Below, piece after piece: positions 1-10,296 of a DNA stretch of 64,000 nt. Source of the DNA: Caenorhabditis elegans (Eukaryota; Nematoda; Chromadorea; Rhabditida; Rhabditidae); assembly GCF_000002985.6 (NCBI RefSeq), contig NC_003282.8, forward strand, positions 8,122,001 to 8,186,000, in the 5' to 3' direction. Within the stretch, counting starts at the first letter, position 1, and every line of letters begins with the position of its first letter. The notes under the pieces were generated by a model. The model did no database searches. It worked only from the letters and a program-made list of their open reading frames with translations, and was not told the origin of the DNA. The translations under genes and the position numbers were made by a program.

Positions 1-240
1 TCTGATCCATTAAATGTGAAATTGAATTGTCAAGTTTATATTGGAGGAAGTATACATACGGAATCAAATGTAAAAGTTCTAGAAGATGAAAAACCAATTG
101 AAGCACTTTATGTGAAGGGACGGAAAATCGAAGGGGGTCCACAGATGTTACAGTTGTCATTGGATGGAAAGAGACTTTATGTAACAACTTCTTTATACAA
201 GAAATGGGATGATCAATTCTATCCAGAACATGTCAAGTGA
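1..240 (+). CDS. Selenium-binding protein / methanethiol oxidase-like, last exon (partial, short C-terminus)
   Basis: This is the 3' end of a gene that starts left of the window; the reading frame is open from base 1 and stops at TGA 238-240. The 79 visible residues match the late part of the SELENBP1 family: a GGSI strand, VLEDEKP, a VKGRKIEGGPQML stretch, LSLDGKRLYVTTSLY and a W-D-x-QFYP motif. Family members are cytosolic beta-propeller proteins; human SELENBP1 oxidises methanethiol to hydrogen peroxide, formaldehyde and hydrogen sulfide. The family normally continues about 50 residues past QFYP, to a conserved HE-RYPGGD-SSDIW tail. Here the frame stops about four residues after QFYP, and a poly(A) signal follows 13 bases later. 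I found no downstream exon encoding the missing tail before the next gene. It is either a truncated paralogue, a pseudogene, or a gene whose last exon I cannot see (a weak donor exists at 236). Confidence 0.75.
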   Translation, partial: SDPLNVKLNCQVYIGGSIHTESNVKVLEDEKPIEALYVKGRKIEGGPQMLQLSLDGKRLYVTTSLYKKWDDQFYPEHVK

Positions 241-253
241 AAGGTGCTACTGA

Positions 254-259
254 AATAAA
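254..259 (+). promoter_or_regulatory. Poly(A) signal AATAAA of the SELENBP-like gene
   Basis: A canonical AATAAA sits 13 bases after the TGA. It supports transcription ending here, so the short C-terminus is probably real and not a missed exon. Confidence 0.6.
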
Positions 260-1728
260 TTTGTAATTAATTCCAAGAAAAAAAATTCTCTCTCTAATAT
301 CTCTCTCTCTCTCTCTAATATCTCTCTCTAATAGAAAGAGTCTCTATCACTGCGCATTGCGTCCAACGTGTGTCCACCGCGTCTTCTTCGTGTGGTCACA
401 CGGTATGAGTGTGACGTTGCTCTATGCAGTTGTATAACACGGTTCGTCTGTCCCGACTGTAATTGTTGTGTATTTCTCTCTTTCTCTCTACGCTCTCTGT
501 GCACATCTCCAGTCCCCATAAATCTGCCAAGCAGCCTCTAATAAATGCCGAGTGTACAGACTCCGCCCCTTTTTCGCGTTTTTTCGCGTTTTTTTTGGCT
601 TGCGAAAAAATGTCACACTACGTTTTCATTAATAACTCCAGAGCCGTTTGACTGAATTTTATAATATTTGACAGCTTACTAGAAATATTTTGCCCCACGG
701 TGGAGCAGAAAACGGCACTAAGTTCGGAGCAAAATTGAGCCCAGGGCGGCTTTCCCCAGTTTGAAAAAATTTTTTGTTGCTCTTTTTACCCCCAAAAAAG
801 CATGTTTTAATTGAATTAAAATTCGGGTTTTGCTCGGTTTTGTTCCAAATTTATGTGCAAGATACTACTCAGAGAGACTGATTTTTTGAAAAAAAGTTTG
901 AGTTCATAAGTGCAAAAGGCAAAAAGTTGTGATAAAACAAAAGGCCAAAAAATGACATTTTGCCAAAACAAAATTTTTTTCCGAAAAAGTAGTTTTTCGT
1001 CTTTATCTCAAGTTCTACTTCATCTTTTTTGATATTTTTTTTGTTTACCCCACGTACAAAAGTACGCTGAACACGATTTTTAACTCAGAATTGGAAAAAG
1101 TTCTATGAGGCGGCCGAGCAAGACGAATAAGTGCCAAATTTTGCACACTTCCCCTATTTCGCGAATCTACTTTTCAATCATAACTCGGTCAGTTTTCAAT
1201 ATTTCTTAGTTTTCCAAAAATTGACGTGTAGGTCTCATCAAGACTCGAGACATATACAATTTGTAAAAAGTCCAGTGGGAAAATTTTTCAAGAAAAAAAT
1301 AATTCAAAAATTTAGTACTGGGGGGAGTGGTTTCCTGGGTCTCCTGAACATTTTTTCCACTAAAGTTTTGCGGAATGTATTTTTGATTCATAGTTTTTGA
1401 TTTTATTTAATGGAAGATGAAGTTTCGTCGCATTAGAAATACTCTGCCAAGAGATATTATTTTTATTAATTTTCAGGCCAAAACTTGTTTTTTTCTATAC
1501 ATCTGTCTGTGTACAAGATATAGCCCTCAACTGTACGTCTCCTTTTTGGGAAATCAATAATGAGTACAATCCTGTAATAAAATTTTCAAAAATTCGTTTT
1601 CCCACTGACATATCAGTAATAAACGGTTTTCGAACGCCTTTTCTCAAAATGTAAATATTGAAGAAAGCGGAATCGAAAAACGACTCCCTCCAGAAATTTA
1701 CCTTCCTTACTTCCAGCTTGAGCTCTCT

Positions 1729-1800
1729 CCCGCATGACCGAGTGGTTAGTGCGTATGACTGCAGAAATTTTGGTAGTTGGTTCAATTCTACCAAGTGATA
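1729..1800 (+). repeat. tRNA-like remnant (Ser/Leu type A and B boxes)
   Basis: The stretch contains GACCGAGTGGTTAGTGCG, very like the D-arm/A-box of tRNA-Ser or tRNA-Leu, and about 30 bases later GGTTCAATTCT, a good B-box. GGTAG and CTACC flank the B-box and can pair. I cannot fold a proper acceptor stem or a sensible anticodon arm, so this is a degenerate tRNA copy or the head of a tRNA-derived repeat, not a working tRNA gene. Confidence 0.4.
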
Positions 1801-2027
1801 ATTTTTTTTGTTTTTTGTGAGTAATCGGGATTCGAATACAAATACTCGATTTTATACAAAATATGGGTACGTCTCCTCTAATATAAAGCCTCCTCAAACT
1901 TCAATCAATCATTGACCTACTGAAATTTTCACAAACCCTCTAACAGGTTCGAGGCGAAGCCGAGAACCTACGCCCGGCAAGGGGACTCGCCTTACACCCC
2001 CTACAACTGGCGGGCCCGCTAGTCCAG

Positions 2028-2643
2028 CCGGACTTAAACATTGTCTGTCATTCATTCATTTTTCCTCTTCTTGTGAGAGTGACGTCCTCACCAGGACACT
2101 TCTTGATTTTAATATTTTATTTAGTTTCTTGACTAAAATTACATTTATTTTCAATCTGAAGTATTCACTACCCCTATTTTTTTAGTTTGAAGAACTAAAA
2201 AGTGTTTAGTTTGAAAAAAAAGTTTTAAGGCATAACTATGTGGCTTCCAATATTCTTGACATTAAGGGGATACATACAAATACAGAATTTTGGTCTCAAA
2301 ACTTATCAAACCTTCTACAAAAAATTTCTAGAAACACGTTTTTCCGAACTAGAAAATTTTTGTAGAAGGTTTGATAGGTTTTGAGACCAAAATTCTGTAT
2401 TTGTATGTATCCCCTTAATGTCAAGAATATTGGAAGCCACATAGGTATGCCTTAAAACTTTTTTTCAAACAATTTTTAGTTATTCAAACTAAAAATAGGG
2501 GTAGTGAATACTTCAGATTGAAAAATAAATGCAATTTTAGTCAAGAAACTAAAAAATATTAAAATCAAGAATTGTCCTGGTGAGGACGTCACTCTCACAA
2601 GAAGGGGAAAAATGAATGAATGACAGACAATGTTTAAGTCCGG
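2028..2643. repeat. 616-bp near-perfect palindrome (fold-back element)
   Basis: The left arm starts CCGGACTTAAACATTGTCTG and the right arm ends in its reverse complement. The arms, about 305 bp each, mirror almost base for base around a short loop near 2335, with only scattered mismatches and a few indels. A transcript of this region would form a very long hairpin. It abuts the right inverted repeat of the surrounding element at 2643/2644, which suggests either insertion into it or one compound unit. Confidence 0.85.
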
Positions 2644-2868
2644 ATGGATTTATGGGGACTGGAGATGTGCACAGAGAGCGTAGAGAGAAAGAGAGAAAGA
2701 GAGAGAGAGAGACACACACACACAACAGTTACAGTCGGGATAGACGAACCGTGTTATACAACTGCATAGAGCAACGTCACACTCACACCGTGTGACCACA
2801 CGAAGAAGACGCGGTGTGTCCGCAATGCGCAGTGATAGAGAGGTTGAGAGAGAGACAGTGCTAGAGAC

Positions 2869-2940
2869 CAGTGCTGTGCGGCCCTCGGCTCTCAGGGCGC
2901 GAGCCGAGAGCCGACTTTTTTCAAGAGCCGCACAGCCCTG
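2869..2940. repeat. GC-rich short inverted repeat
   Basis: GTGCTGTGCGGCCCTCGGCT at the left pairs imperfectly with the reverse complement near AAGAGCCGCACAGCCCTGG, with an inner CTCGGCTCTC/GAGCCGAGAG pairing. It is far more GC-rich than its surroundings and lies just outside the composite element. Confidence 0.55.
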
Positions 2941-3440
2941 GTTGAGACTATTAATCAACTGCCAAGTAACTGGAAATTGACCTAAGATTGCGTTATACTC
3001 ATCCTACAGTATTTCAAACATCATAGTTAATCTAATATAATCGTTTAGTCCAGCAGAGCAAGTTCCAGCAAAGTCCAACCAAATTTCCAAAACAAAAATT
3101 TCAAAATTGTCTGAAACTTACTAATAAAGTCAGTCAGTGAAACGATATTGGTTTTCTGTTACGTTTTTGAACCTTTGAAAAGAAAGTAGCGCACAGTAGA
3201 GAACAACGGAGAATTATGCTAGAAAGGTGGAGAAGTGCGCTGGAAAGGCGGCAGTATTTGTCCCTGCTTGCGAACAAAAACAACGTGAAACAAAACTTTA
3301 CGTATTACATTGAAAACAATTGAACGCTTTAAAAAATACATACAGTGAGTGAAACCCTTTACACGTATTTTCAAGTGAATTGAATACGTGGAAATGGACA
3401 TAGGTTTTTGGAACTTTATTCAGTTTAAAAATCTTCAGCA
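2941..3440 (+). promoter_or_regulatory. Upstream region of the ERp44-like gene
   Basis: About 500 bp of AT-rich DNA lies between the repeat cluster and the next start codon. I see no coding frame and no motif I would name; it presumably holds the promoter and 5'UTR. Confidence 0.3.
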
Positions 3441-5214
3441 ATGTCGTTGCAGTAAGTTCATATTTTCTACTGTTTTTCAATTTGTATATATATAAGGTTC
3501 CTATTTTCAGGTCGACATTACTTTTGGGATTTGGCATTACATTTTTAATCTCTGTGAACTGTAATCTTGAATCAATAACAAGTACCAATCATGATGAGAT
3601 TATACAAAATAGTCGGGTAAGCCATTTTGTTTTCAAAATTTACCGTTTTTTCAATGCAAGTTTTAAATTCTTATTCAATTTGTGATTTTAATTTTCAGTT
3701 GACATTTGTCGCATTCACTGCTTCTTGGTGTCCATTCTCTCGAAAACTAATGTCCAGCTTTTCTCAAGCAGCTGCAGACTATCAAGCAAAGTACCCGGAT
3801 CGGAAAACGGTTTGGGGAAATGTGGATTGCATGGCTGAAGATTATCTGATGAACAAGTACTCTATCACTAAATTTCCGACAATGAAAGTATTCTTCTATG
3901 GATACATGATGACAGAATATCGAGGATCTCGTCAAGTTAAAGGATTAATTGAATACATTGAGAAAATGGAGAACACTTCTAGCCTTGTGAACTTGAATGA
4001 AGCAGAAAGTTTGACTCAATGGCAGAATTATGTTATTCCACAAAAAGGAACTCTTATTCTTTGGTTTCCTAGAGGTTCACCACCATTTGAGCTCATTCTT
4101 AAAGCGATTGCATTGATTCATAGTCAATTGGTTGTGGTGGTTCCAATTTCCGAAAACTTATTGAAACATGAGGATCATCAACTATGGTTTTCTCTGGATG
4201 GAGAGCATGTTGAACGATTTGAGGGAAGTGTGTCGAATTTCAAAGAAATCGTGGAATGGATCAAGAAAAAGTCGGCAGGAATGGTTCGAGAATTGACGTT
4301 TGAAAATATGGAGGAAATGGTAGAAGATGGCAAGCCACTATTGATTCTTCTGAGGAAAAAGGATGATATTGAGACAGAAAAACAATTTGTCACAACAGTA
4401 AGTCCAATGTTGAATAACGTTTTTAAAGTGGATTAGAGATGAAAAACTTTACCAAATCTGTCTGCCACTGTTTTTAATTTACAGTCAACACTTTACAATT
4501 AGTCAAATCTGATTGTTTTGGAAATCATTTAAAAAATTCCTACAAACCTCCTATTCTAAAGTTAATTGTATTTGAACATTGTAGAGGTTCAAGCATGAAG
4601 TTCCTAAATAACTCAAAAATTTGGTAACATGCCAAAACACAGATTAGTTAACTTTATTAATTATTATAATTTTATTTCAGATTCGTCGTGAGCTCGACCA
4701 GGACACGCTTCTGAAACTTGCTCCAGTGATGGCTGATGGAAAAGTTCTCACGGCTGTTCTCCGTCATTTCAACAAAGGACTTGATGATCTTCCATTCTTA
4801 TTGATCGATCAGTTTACTCATTCATTCCCATCTCCATGGAAGGGAAATGAGATTTTCGCAGAAGGAAATATTAAACAGGTATGTATGCGGAAAGACTATG
4901 TTTTCAAAAATCAAGAAGAGTCGAGAAAATCAAAAATTGTTGAATTTTGGCATTGTATTATTGTATTAGAAATTCATAATCTCAATATTTTTCAGTTTGT
5001 GGCTGATCTATTTAACGACAACCATCATCGAAAATTGCACGAGAAGCTCAATGAACTCATTCAAAAAATTGTGACAGAAACCGAGGAAATTGAAAAACAA
5101 GCATCGGAGGAGAAAGTTGAAAAACCAACAGAGAAACTTGAGAAGCATGAAAGTGTATTTAATAAGCTAAAACCTGCATCAACTCGTTATTCATTTGCTA
5201 AAGAAGAACTTTGA
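3441..5214 (+). CDS. ERp44-like thioredoxin-domain protein of the ER
   Basis: Five exons: 3441-3451, 3511-3616, 3699-4397, 4681-4878 and 4996-5214, giving about 410 residues (human ERp44 is about 406). The N-terminus is a signal peptide (LLLGFGITFLISVNC). The first thioredoxin domain carries W-CPFS at the position of human ERp44's CRFS, with a single active-site cysteine, followed by a KYSITKFPTMK strand and an EYRGSRQVKGL segment. Two further thioredoxin-like regions follow. A charged tail ends in KEEL, an ER-retrieval signal, after an F-KL-PS-RY-like segment shared with human ERp44. Family role: retrieval of client proteins and ER oxidases from the early secretory pathway through mixed disulfides. 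Start ATG 3441 is the only one giving the signal peptide. C. elegans has several ERp44 paralogues; I do not assign the number. Confidence 0.88.
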
Positions 5215-5258
5215 GGAGAATATTATTAATTTTAAATTATTTATAATATTTTTTAGAA

Positions 5259-5264
5259 AATAAA
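5259..5264 (+). promoter_or_regulatory. Poly(A) signal of the ERp44-like gene
   Basis: AATAAA lies 45 bases past the stop codon, a typical distance for a C. elegans 3'UTR. Confidence 0.65.
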
Positions 5265-5531
5265 TCATAAATATAAATTTGTTCAATCATAGGGAAGCCG
5301 GGCATCCCTAATTCTGAATATGAGACATTCACAAGTCACTTTCTTCCTGACATATTTAAAATTCAGAATCCAAGCATTTGATGGAAATTGTATTTTCGTT
5401 GATTGTTTTTCTATCTCTCCCAGAAGCTTGCACATGATATCGTCTTATTCGTATATCTAATCCCATCTCTCTAGTCTCTTCTCTTCAAAGTTCCCCTCTT
5501 CGTCGTCTGAATATCATCAATCGTCAATTCG

Positions 5532-5545
5532 GTTGACATGGTAAC
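5532..5545 (+). promoter_or_regulatory. X-box-like site (RFX/DAF-19 motif)
   Basis: GTTGACATGGTAAC matches the ciliary X-box consensus RYYNYY-AT-RRNRAC at 13 of 14 positions; its reverse complement GTTACCATGTCAAC also matches 13 of 14. The imperfect dyad with central AT is typical. It lies 12 bases before the proposed start of a CEP41-like gene, a family with a known ciliary role. X-boxes usually sit farther from the ATG, so the true transcript start may be downstream. Confidence 0.6.
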
Positions 5546-5557
5546 CAAGTTATTCTA

Positions 5558-6909
5558 ATGCAGTCGTCATCTCAAGTACATATTCATTCCGCATATTCTT
5601 CGCCATCCACCGCAGCCACCTGCAAAAGAGTCTCTTACCTGACTGCTTCCTACGACTTTCTCTGCCGTCTCATAGATTTACGAGTAATTTCTTGCAACAG
5701 GCGACTTCTTTAGAGCAATTACTTGCTCATTCAATGCTTTTAGCTGCTGATCCTCATTCGGCTATTGATATTGATAAACTCGTGAGTTTGTTTACTACTT
5801 CCAAGCGAGTATAAATAGATGATATTGGTATTCGAAAGATTTTAGTGTGTCATGTATTTGTTGGACTTTTATATGAACATTTTCAAGCTATTTTAAAACT
5901 TTTTTGAAAACTTTTTATTGTTGTTTTTAAAAAAAAGTTAAACAATCCTGATTCATTTTTACTTTTCCCTCATAATCTCTACCTAGGAGAAAACGAGAAA
6001 TCTGAAATTCATTTGTTACAGTAACCTGAAAAGCGCGTACACAAAAACCATTTTCGCGGCGAGACCATTCATAATTAATGTGATTTCCCTTGAAAAATTT
6101 AAATTAAACTGTAAAATGATATCATACCCTAGACATCAGACTTTACCTTAACCACTTCACGAAATTTTGACCCGATATAGAAAATTGTCGAATTTAACTT
6201 TTTTAAAAGTAAATACATAAGACTTGAAACTGCAAAAAAAGTGGAGATCGCGGCAAGACCCATTCAGAGAACAAGCATTTACCTTTGAAAGAATTCTACA
6301 AACTCGCGATAGTTTCTCAATAACATCAAAAATATAATTTTAGGTTGGTTGGTTGATTGCTCAATCCGAGCAAACAAGCGGATGTCCTGAAAGCTTCTGT
6401 CTTGTAGATGTCAATGATAATGACGTTTATCATAAATCTCATATCGCGAATGCTTATCATTATGATCGAATAATGCTCTCTCGTCTTGTATACGAAACAC
6501 CAATTCTTGCACAGGCACGAGCCGAAGGACATCTTTTAGTTATTTATGGACGAGAAGCTGAACGAGTTGCTAAAGTTTTATTTCAACGGGGATTTAAGAC
6601 TGTTTTACTGAAAGGAAGTGAGTATGTTGTTCTGAATTGAAAAGTAGATTGTAATGATCAAAAATAATAAATTATCTTTCAGACACTGCACAATTCAAGG
6701 AACAATATCCATGTCTCCTGGAGCCTTCAATTGACTTCGTAAAGCTCAAAGAAATTTATGAAAAGAAAAAGAATTCTGTATTTGGAGGTCGTCTGTGGAG
6801 AAGTACTTCAGCTTCACGAATCAAATCTGTAACACGAGACGAGAGAGCTGAAAAGTCGAAAAAAGTGAACAGCAGGCCAACGAGCCAATCTAGGAAACCA
6901 TGGCTTTAG
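5558..6909 (+). CDS. CEP41-like protein with inactive rhodanese domain
   Basis: Well supported exons are 5701-5781, 6344-6617 and 6683-6909. A first exon 5558-5575 (ATG, six codons) fits by phase with donor GTACAT and acceptor GCAACAG, but is uncertain; ATG 5734 is an alternative start. The protein has about 199 residues. It opens with a TSLEQLLAHS helix, then a rhodanese fold with LVDVNDNDVY, HIANAYHYD, LSR and LLVIYG-EAERVAKVLFQRGFKTV. These follow human CEP41 closely (LLLDVRDRDSY, HI-GAYSYP, LSR, ILYDDDERLA, ERGFEN). The catalytic-loop cysteine of sulfurtransferases is absent, as in CEP41. The basic, serine-rich tail ends RKPWL, against GKPWK in the human protein. CEP41 supports tubulin glutamylation in cilia. 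The X-box just upstream agrees with a ciliated-neuron gene. The family call is my inference from motif order. Confidence 0.72.
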
Positions 6910-7125
6910 GCGTATAATTTTTGATTGAACACTGTGATTACTTATCCTGTTTTAATATATCTTATCGGTGAACTACATCAGTAAAACATTCTTCGCATTA
7001 TTCTATTTAATCATAAAAACAATGAAATCGAAACGGACAACTGCCAATCACTAGACTAACCAAAAAGAGAGGATGAAACACACACATAACATAAAAATTT
7101 GTCTTTAGAAAAGGGAAAAGGCAGT

Positions 7126-8231
7126 TTAAATGAGCACATCGAAGTCGCGAAGCTCCTCGTCAGATGGGAGAGTGGCGGCAACGCGGTCTCTGAAATTATT
7201 TTGTTTGCAAAACTTAACGTTTCAGAAAATAAAGTTTTTGATAATCCTGAATCAGGATTTCTGATTATCAAATTTGTTTTTTTAACTATATCGCCGTTCC
7301 TGGACACAAAATAATTTTTAAAAAATATAAAAATACGGTTTCGAAAGGAGATTTTTTAGAAAGTAAAATTGTAGACCGTTTTTTTTGCCCGTAATGCTCA
7401 AAAAATAAAAAATAAAAAATAAAAGATATTTGAATATTTTCAATAAGAATTTTTATATTTTTATCTTCTATCAATTTAGATTTGATGTAACATAAAATGT
7501 GCAAGAGTATTTGAGATTTAGTATCATAATAATTACAAAAAATCATAAATTTCAAATAATTCGCCAAAAATTACCTTGGAATCAGGTCTGGACTGATAAG
7601 TGGTAGTCCGGCCTTCTCTCGTCTAGCGATTTCCAAATGAGCTTCTCTCAATGCCCATTCTCTTCCCATTGGCCTGAAATTATTAATTTATAAAATTAGA
7701 TGCATTTCCTCAAATGCATACCAATCTGGACGGGCAAACATGATCCAGCAAGTGAACCAGGTGGTAAGAACAGTGAAAAGAAGGAAAGCTGCTTGATGAA
7801 AACGAGCCCAATCCTTGTGCTCGTCATGTGCAATTTGCGAGAACCAAATCCATTCTCTTCTCTGAAATATTCAATTCTCAGCGGAGCAAATTGGAAATCT
7901 ATGCAAATAACAAAACTCTTATTTTTCATACCATCTTTGCTCCCTGATCCTTTGCGAGAGGTCTTCTCCATCCATCTCCGAACAGCCAATCCAAACGTCC
8001 GCCATTCAACTTCGGCCATGGATTTTCATAGGCATATGAGTCAGTTCCGGGTCTGAAAATATTTAGAATCAGTTCATTTATAGACATTTAAAAATAAAAT
8101 GAAAATTACCTGTAGTTATCTGGCTTTCTCTCAACTTTAGCATCTGAATGAGAGTGCGAAGAAGCGAGACGTCTAAAACCCAGCGACCGGATGCTGGCCG
8201 ACGTTTGAAGGCGGCTTAGTTGAGGCAGCAT
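7126..8231 (-). CDS. Mitochondrial complex I subunit, NDUFB11/ESSS type
   Basis: Five exons in transcript order: 8231-8110, 8052-7932, 7861-7722, 7673-7575 and 7189-7126, about 181 residues. The N-terminus is basic and hydroxylated without acids (MLPQLSRLQTSASIRSLGF), a mitochondrial targeting peptide. A Trp-rich matrix segment follows (NPWPKLNGGRLDWLFGDGW). One membrane helix comes next (AAFLLFTVLTTWFTCWIMF). The C-terminal motif W-MGREWALREAHLEIARREKAGLP resembles human NDUFB11 ([22 protein letters not shown]). This accessory subunit sits in the membrane arm of NADH:ubiquinone oxidoreductase. The gene is divergent from moc-3 with 387 bp between start codons, and convergent with the CEP41-like gene (216 bp between stops). 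I believe it is annotated F42G8.10. Confidence 0.85.
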
Positions 8232-8618
8232 CTGAAAATTTGAGTAAAATTACAATAAAGAGAAAAGAGCAACGAAGGAAAGCGGTACACGAAGAGAATC
8301 GCCGCAGAGACTGATAAAAATCGATAAGAAACACAATGTCAATTTCTAAGAGAACAGAGCATTAATATTGAATAAAATTATGGAATTTAATTGGATATTT
8401 ATAAATTAATTTTAAATTGAATGTTTTACTTTTTATTAAAAAAAAACCAAGCAAAAAACCAGTGAGAAAATGGAATAAAATCGGAAATCTGTGAAGGGCT
8501 GCTACTTTTTTGCGGTGGGGCGCGGTTGCTGACTGCTAACAAACACATTTTTTTTTTCTCAAATTCAGTTCATAATTTCAATTTTTCCTTCTGAAAATTA
8601 ATAAAATTCAGTTTAAAA

Positions 8619-10151
8619 ATGAACGATGATCAATGGGTAGCTGGAATAAGTAAGAAGGATGCCGGAAGATACAGTAGACAGCTGCTAGTCGATGATTTTG
8701 GTGTCTCAGGTAAAATACGAAGATGTTATTCCAATCAACATTTAATTTCAGGCCAAAAAAATCTGAAAAACCTCAACGTTTTAATCGTTGGAGCTGGAGG
8801 ACTTGGTTGTCCAGTGGCTACTTATCTGGGAGCTGCTGGAATTGGAACTATTGGTATTGTAGATTATGACCATGTGAGGCTAAAATTCATTAAAATTGCA
8901 TGAGCATTCATAAAAATTTAGATTTCACTGGATAATCTTCACAGACAAGTTGCGTACAAGGAGGATCAAGTAGGAAAGTCGAAAGCACAAGCTCTCGCTG
9001 ATAACATCAAATTGTAAATTTTCCACTAAAATTTTGGATCTAAAAAGTATGAAATTTTAATTAGTTTTACAGGCAAAACAGCGACTTGAACGTACAAGTT
9101 CACAATACTTCACTGGATAGTTCAAATGCAATGCAATTATTCAAAAACTACGAAATCGTTTGTGATTGCACAGATAATGTGGCCACCAGATATTTGATCA
9201 ATGATGTCTGTGTTCTTCTTAATATTCCTCTTGTCAGTGGAAGTGCTCTTCGATGGGATGGACAATTATCAGTTTATCATTATGGATCAGATTGTCCTTG
9301 TTATCGGTGTTTATTCCCTTCTCCGCCGGATCCAAATTCTGTGACAAATTGCAATGAAGGCGGAGTACTTGGACCAATTGTTGGAGTAATTGGAAGCATG
9401 CAAGCTTTAGAGGTCATGAAAATTGCAGCAAAAGTTAGAAGTAAGTAGGGGATGATGTTACAAATAGTATGAAATTCAACTACTTTTTTTGTTTGATATT
9501 TTAAAAATAATCGTGTATTTTCAGCTACTCTTGCTGGCCAATTGTTGCTATTTGATGGACGCGAAGGAAAATCAAGAACGATTCGATTGCGAAAAAGGGA
9601 TCCGAAATGTGAAGTTTGTGGTGATAATCCAACAATTACTGCTCCAATCGATTATGTTTTATTCTGTGGAGCAGGTGCTCATGACAAGGTATCAATGTTC
9701 AGGTTGCATTCGAAGAATATTTGTTAATTCCAGATCGAAAATCTTAAATTATTAGAATTGTCGGATCGCGTGAATGTTACAGAGTATCGAAACAAAAGAA
9801 GAGAACAAAAACCCGTTCTACTGGATACACGACCATCGTTGGAATTTGAGATTGCACACCTGCCTGAGGCAATCAGTCTGTTGCACACTGTCTCAATATT
9901 TTCAACAAATCTTTTTTATAGATGTCACTCTCAAGGAATGCCGATCTCTCTCAGCTGAAGACATCTCTAATCGTCTAGGATTGCAAAACACTGAACATTC
10001 TGATGTCTTCGTGATCTGTCATCGAGGAAATGATTCTCAAAGAGCTGTACTACTTCTCAGAGAAAAATTAGTCGATATAAAATTTCGAGATATCATTGGA
10101 GGATATGAGCAGTGGGCTCTGAAAATTAATGATATGTTCCCATTGTATTAG
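8619..10151 (+). CDS. moc-3: MOCS3/Uba4 adenylyltransferase-sulfurtransferase
   Basis: Seven exons: 8619-8709, 8752-8873, 8922-9013, 9073-9440, 9525-9688, 9734-9875 and 9922-10151, giving 402 residues. The N-terminal E1-like domain has the ATP-binding GAGGLGCP, a DNLHRQ strand, the CTDN motif, zinc cysteines (CPCYRC; CEVC) and the [10 protein letters not shown] active-site region. The C-terminal rhodanese domain has LLDTRP, HLPEAINV and the loop CHRGNDSQ, with the persulfide cysteine at about residue 359. The enzyme adenylates and then sulfurates the C-terminal glycine of MOCS2A (molybdenum cofactor) and of URM1 (tRNA wobble-uridine thiolation). The sixth intron uses donor GTCTGT; joining there restores AINVTL. 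All phases agree. Stops of moc-3 and sph-1 face each other 145 bp apart. Confidence 0.95.
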
Positions 10152-10296
10152 AATTGTTGAAATTTGTTTGAATTGTTTCCAAATTGTTTTATTAAATATC
10201 AATTATTTAAAAAGATGAGGAAGTGATTCAAAATGATGAAGAGTAAGGCACAAAATAGGAGGAAAAAGTAGGAAAAATAATTCTTATAATGTACAT

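Larger units (their letters stand above)
282..2868. mobile_element. Composite element with about 200-bp inverted terminal repeats
   Basis: Bases about 325-528 reappear in reverse complement at about 2644-2845. Shared pieces include GTGCACATCTCCAGTCCCCA, the GTTGTATAACACGGTTCGTC segment and TCTCTATCACTGCGCATTGCG. The outer edges are CT/GA microsatellites (282-332; 2845-2868). The inner span holds no convincing coding frame, a tRNA-like stretch and a 616-bp palindrome that abuts the right arm. This looks like a non-autonomous DNA transposon or a nested insertion. No transposase is encoded. I cannot assign a family name or locate target-site duplications with confidence. Confidence 0.65.

Noticed and set aside
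463-651. Frame across the left inverted repeat
   Set aside because: It is repeat sequence, and the same stretch reads through in other frames and in the inverted copy.
1729-1800. A functional tRNA gene
   Set aside because: Boxes are present but acceptor and anticodon stems do not form convincingly.
1131-1897. Frames within the mobile element
   Set aside because: No transposase motifs; low-complexity, AT-driven open reading on both strands.
7286-7567. Minus-strand 93-codon frame in the last intron of the NDUFB11-like gene
   Set aside because: AT-rich intron sequence with Phe/Ile/Lys runs only, lying between well-phased exons.
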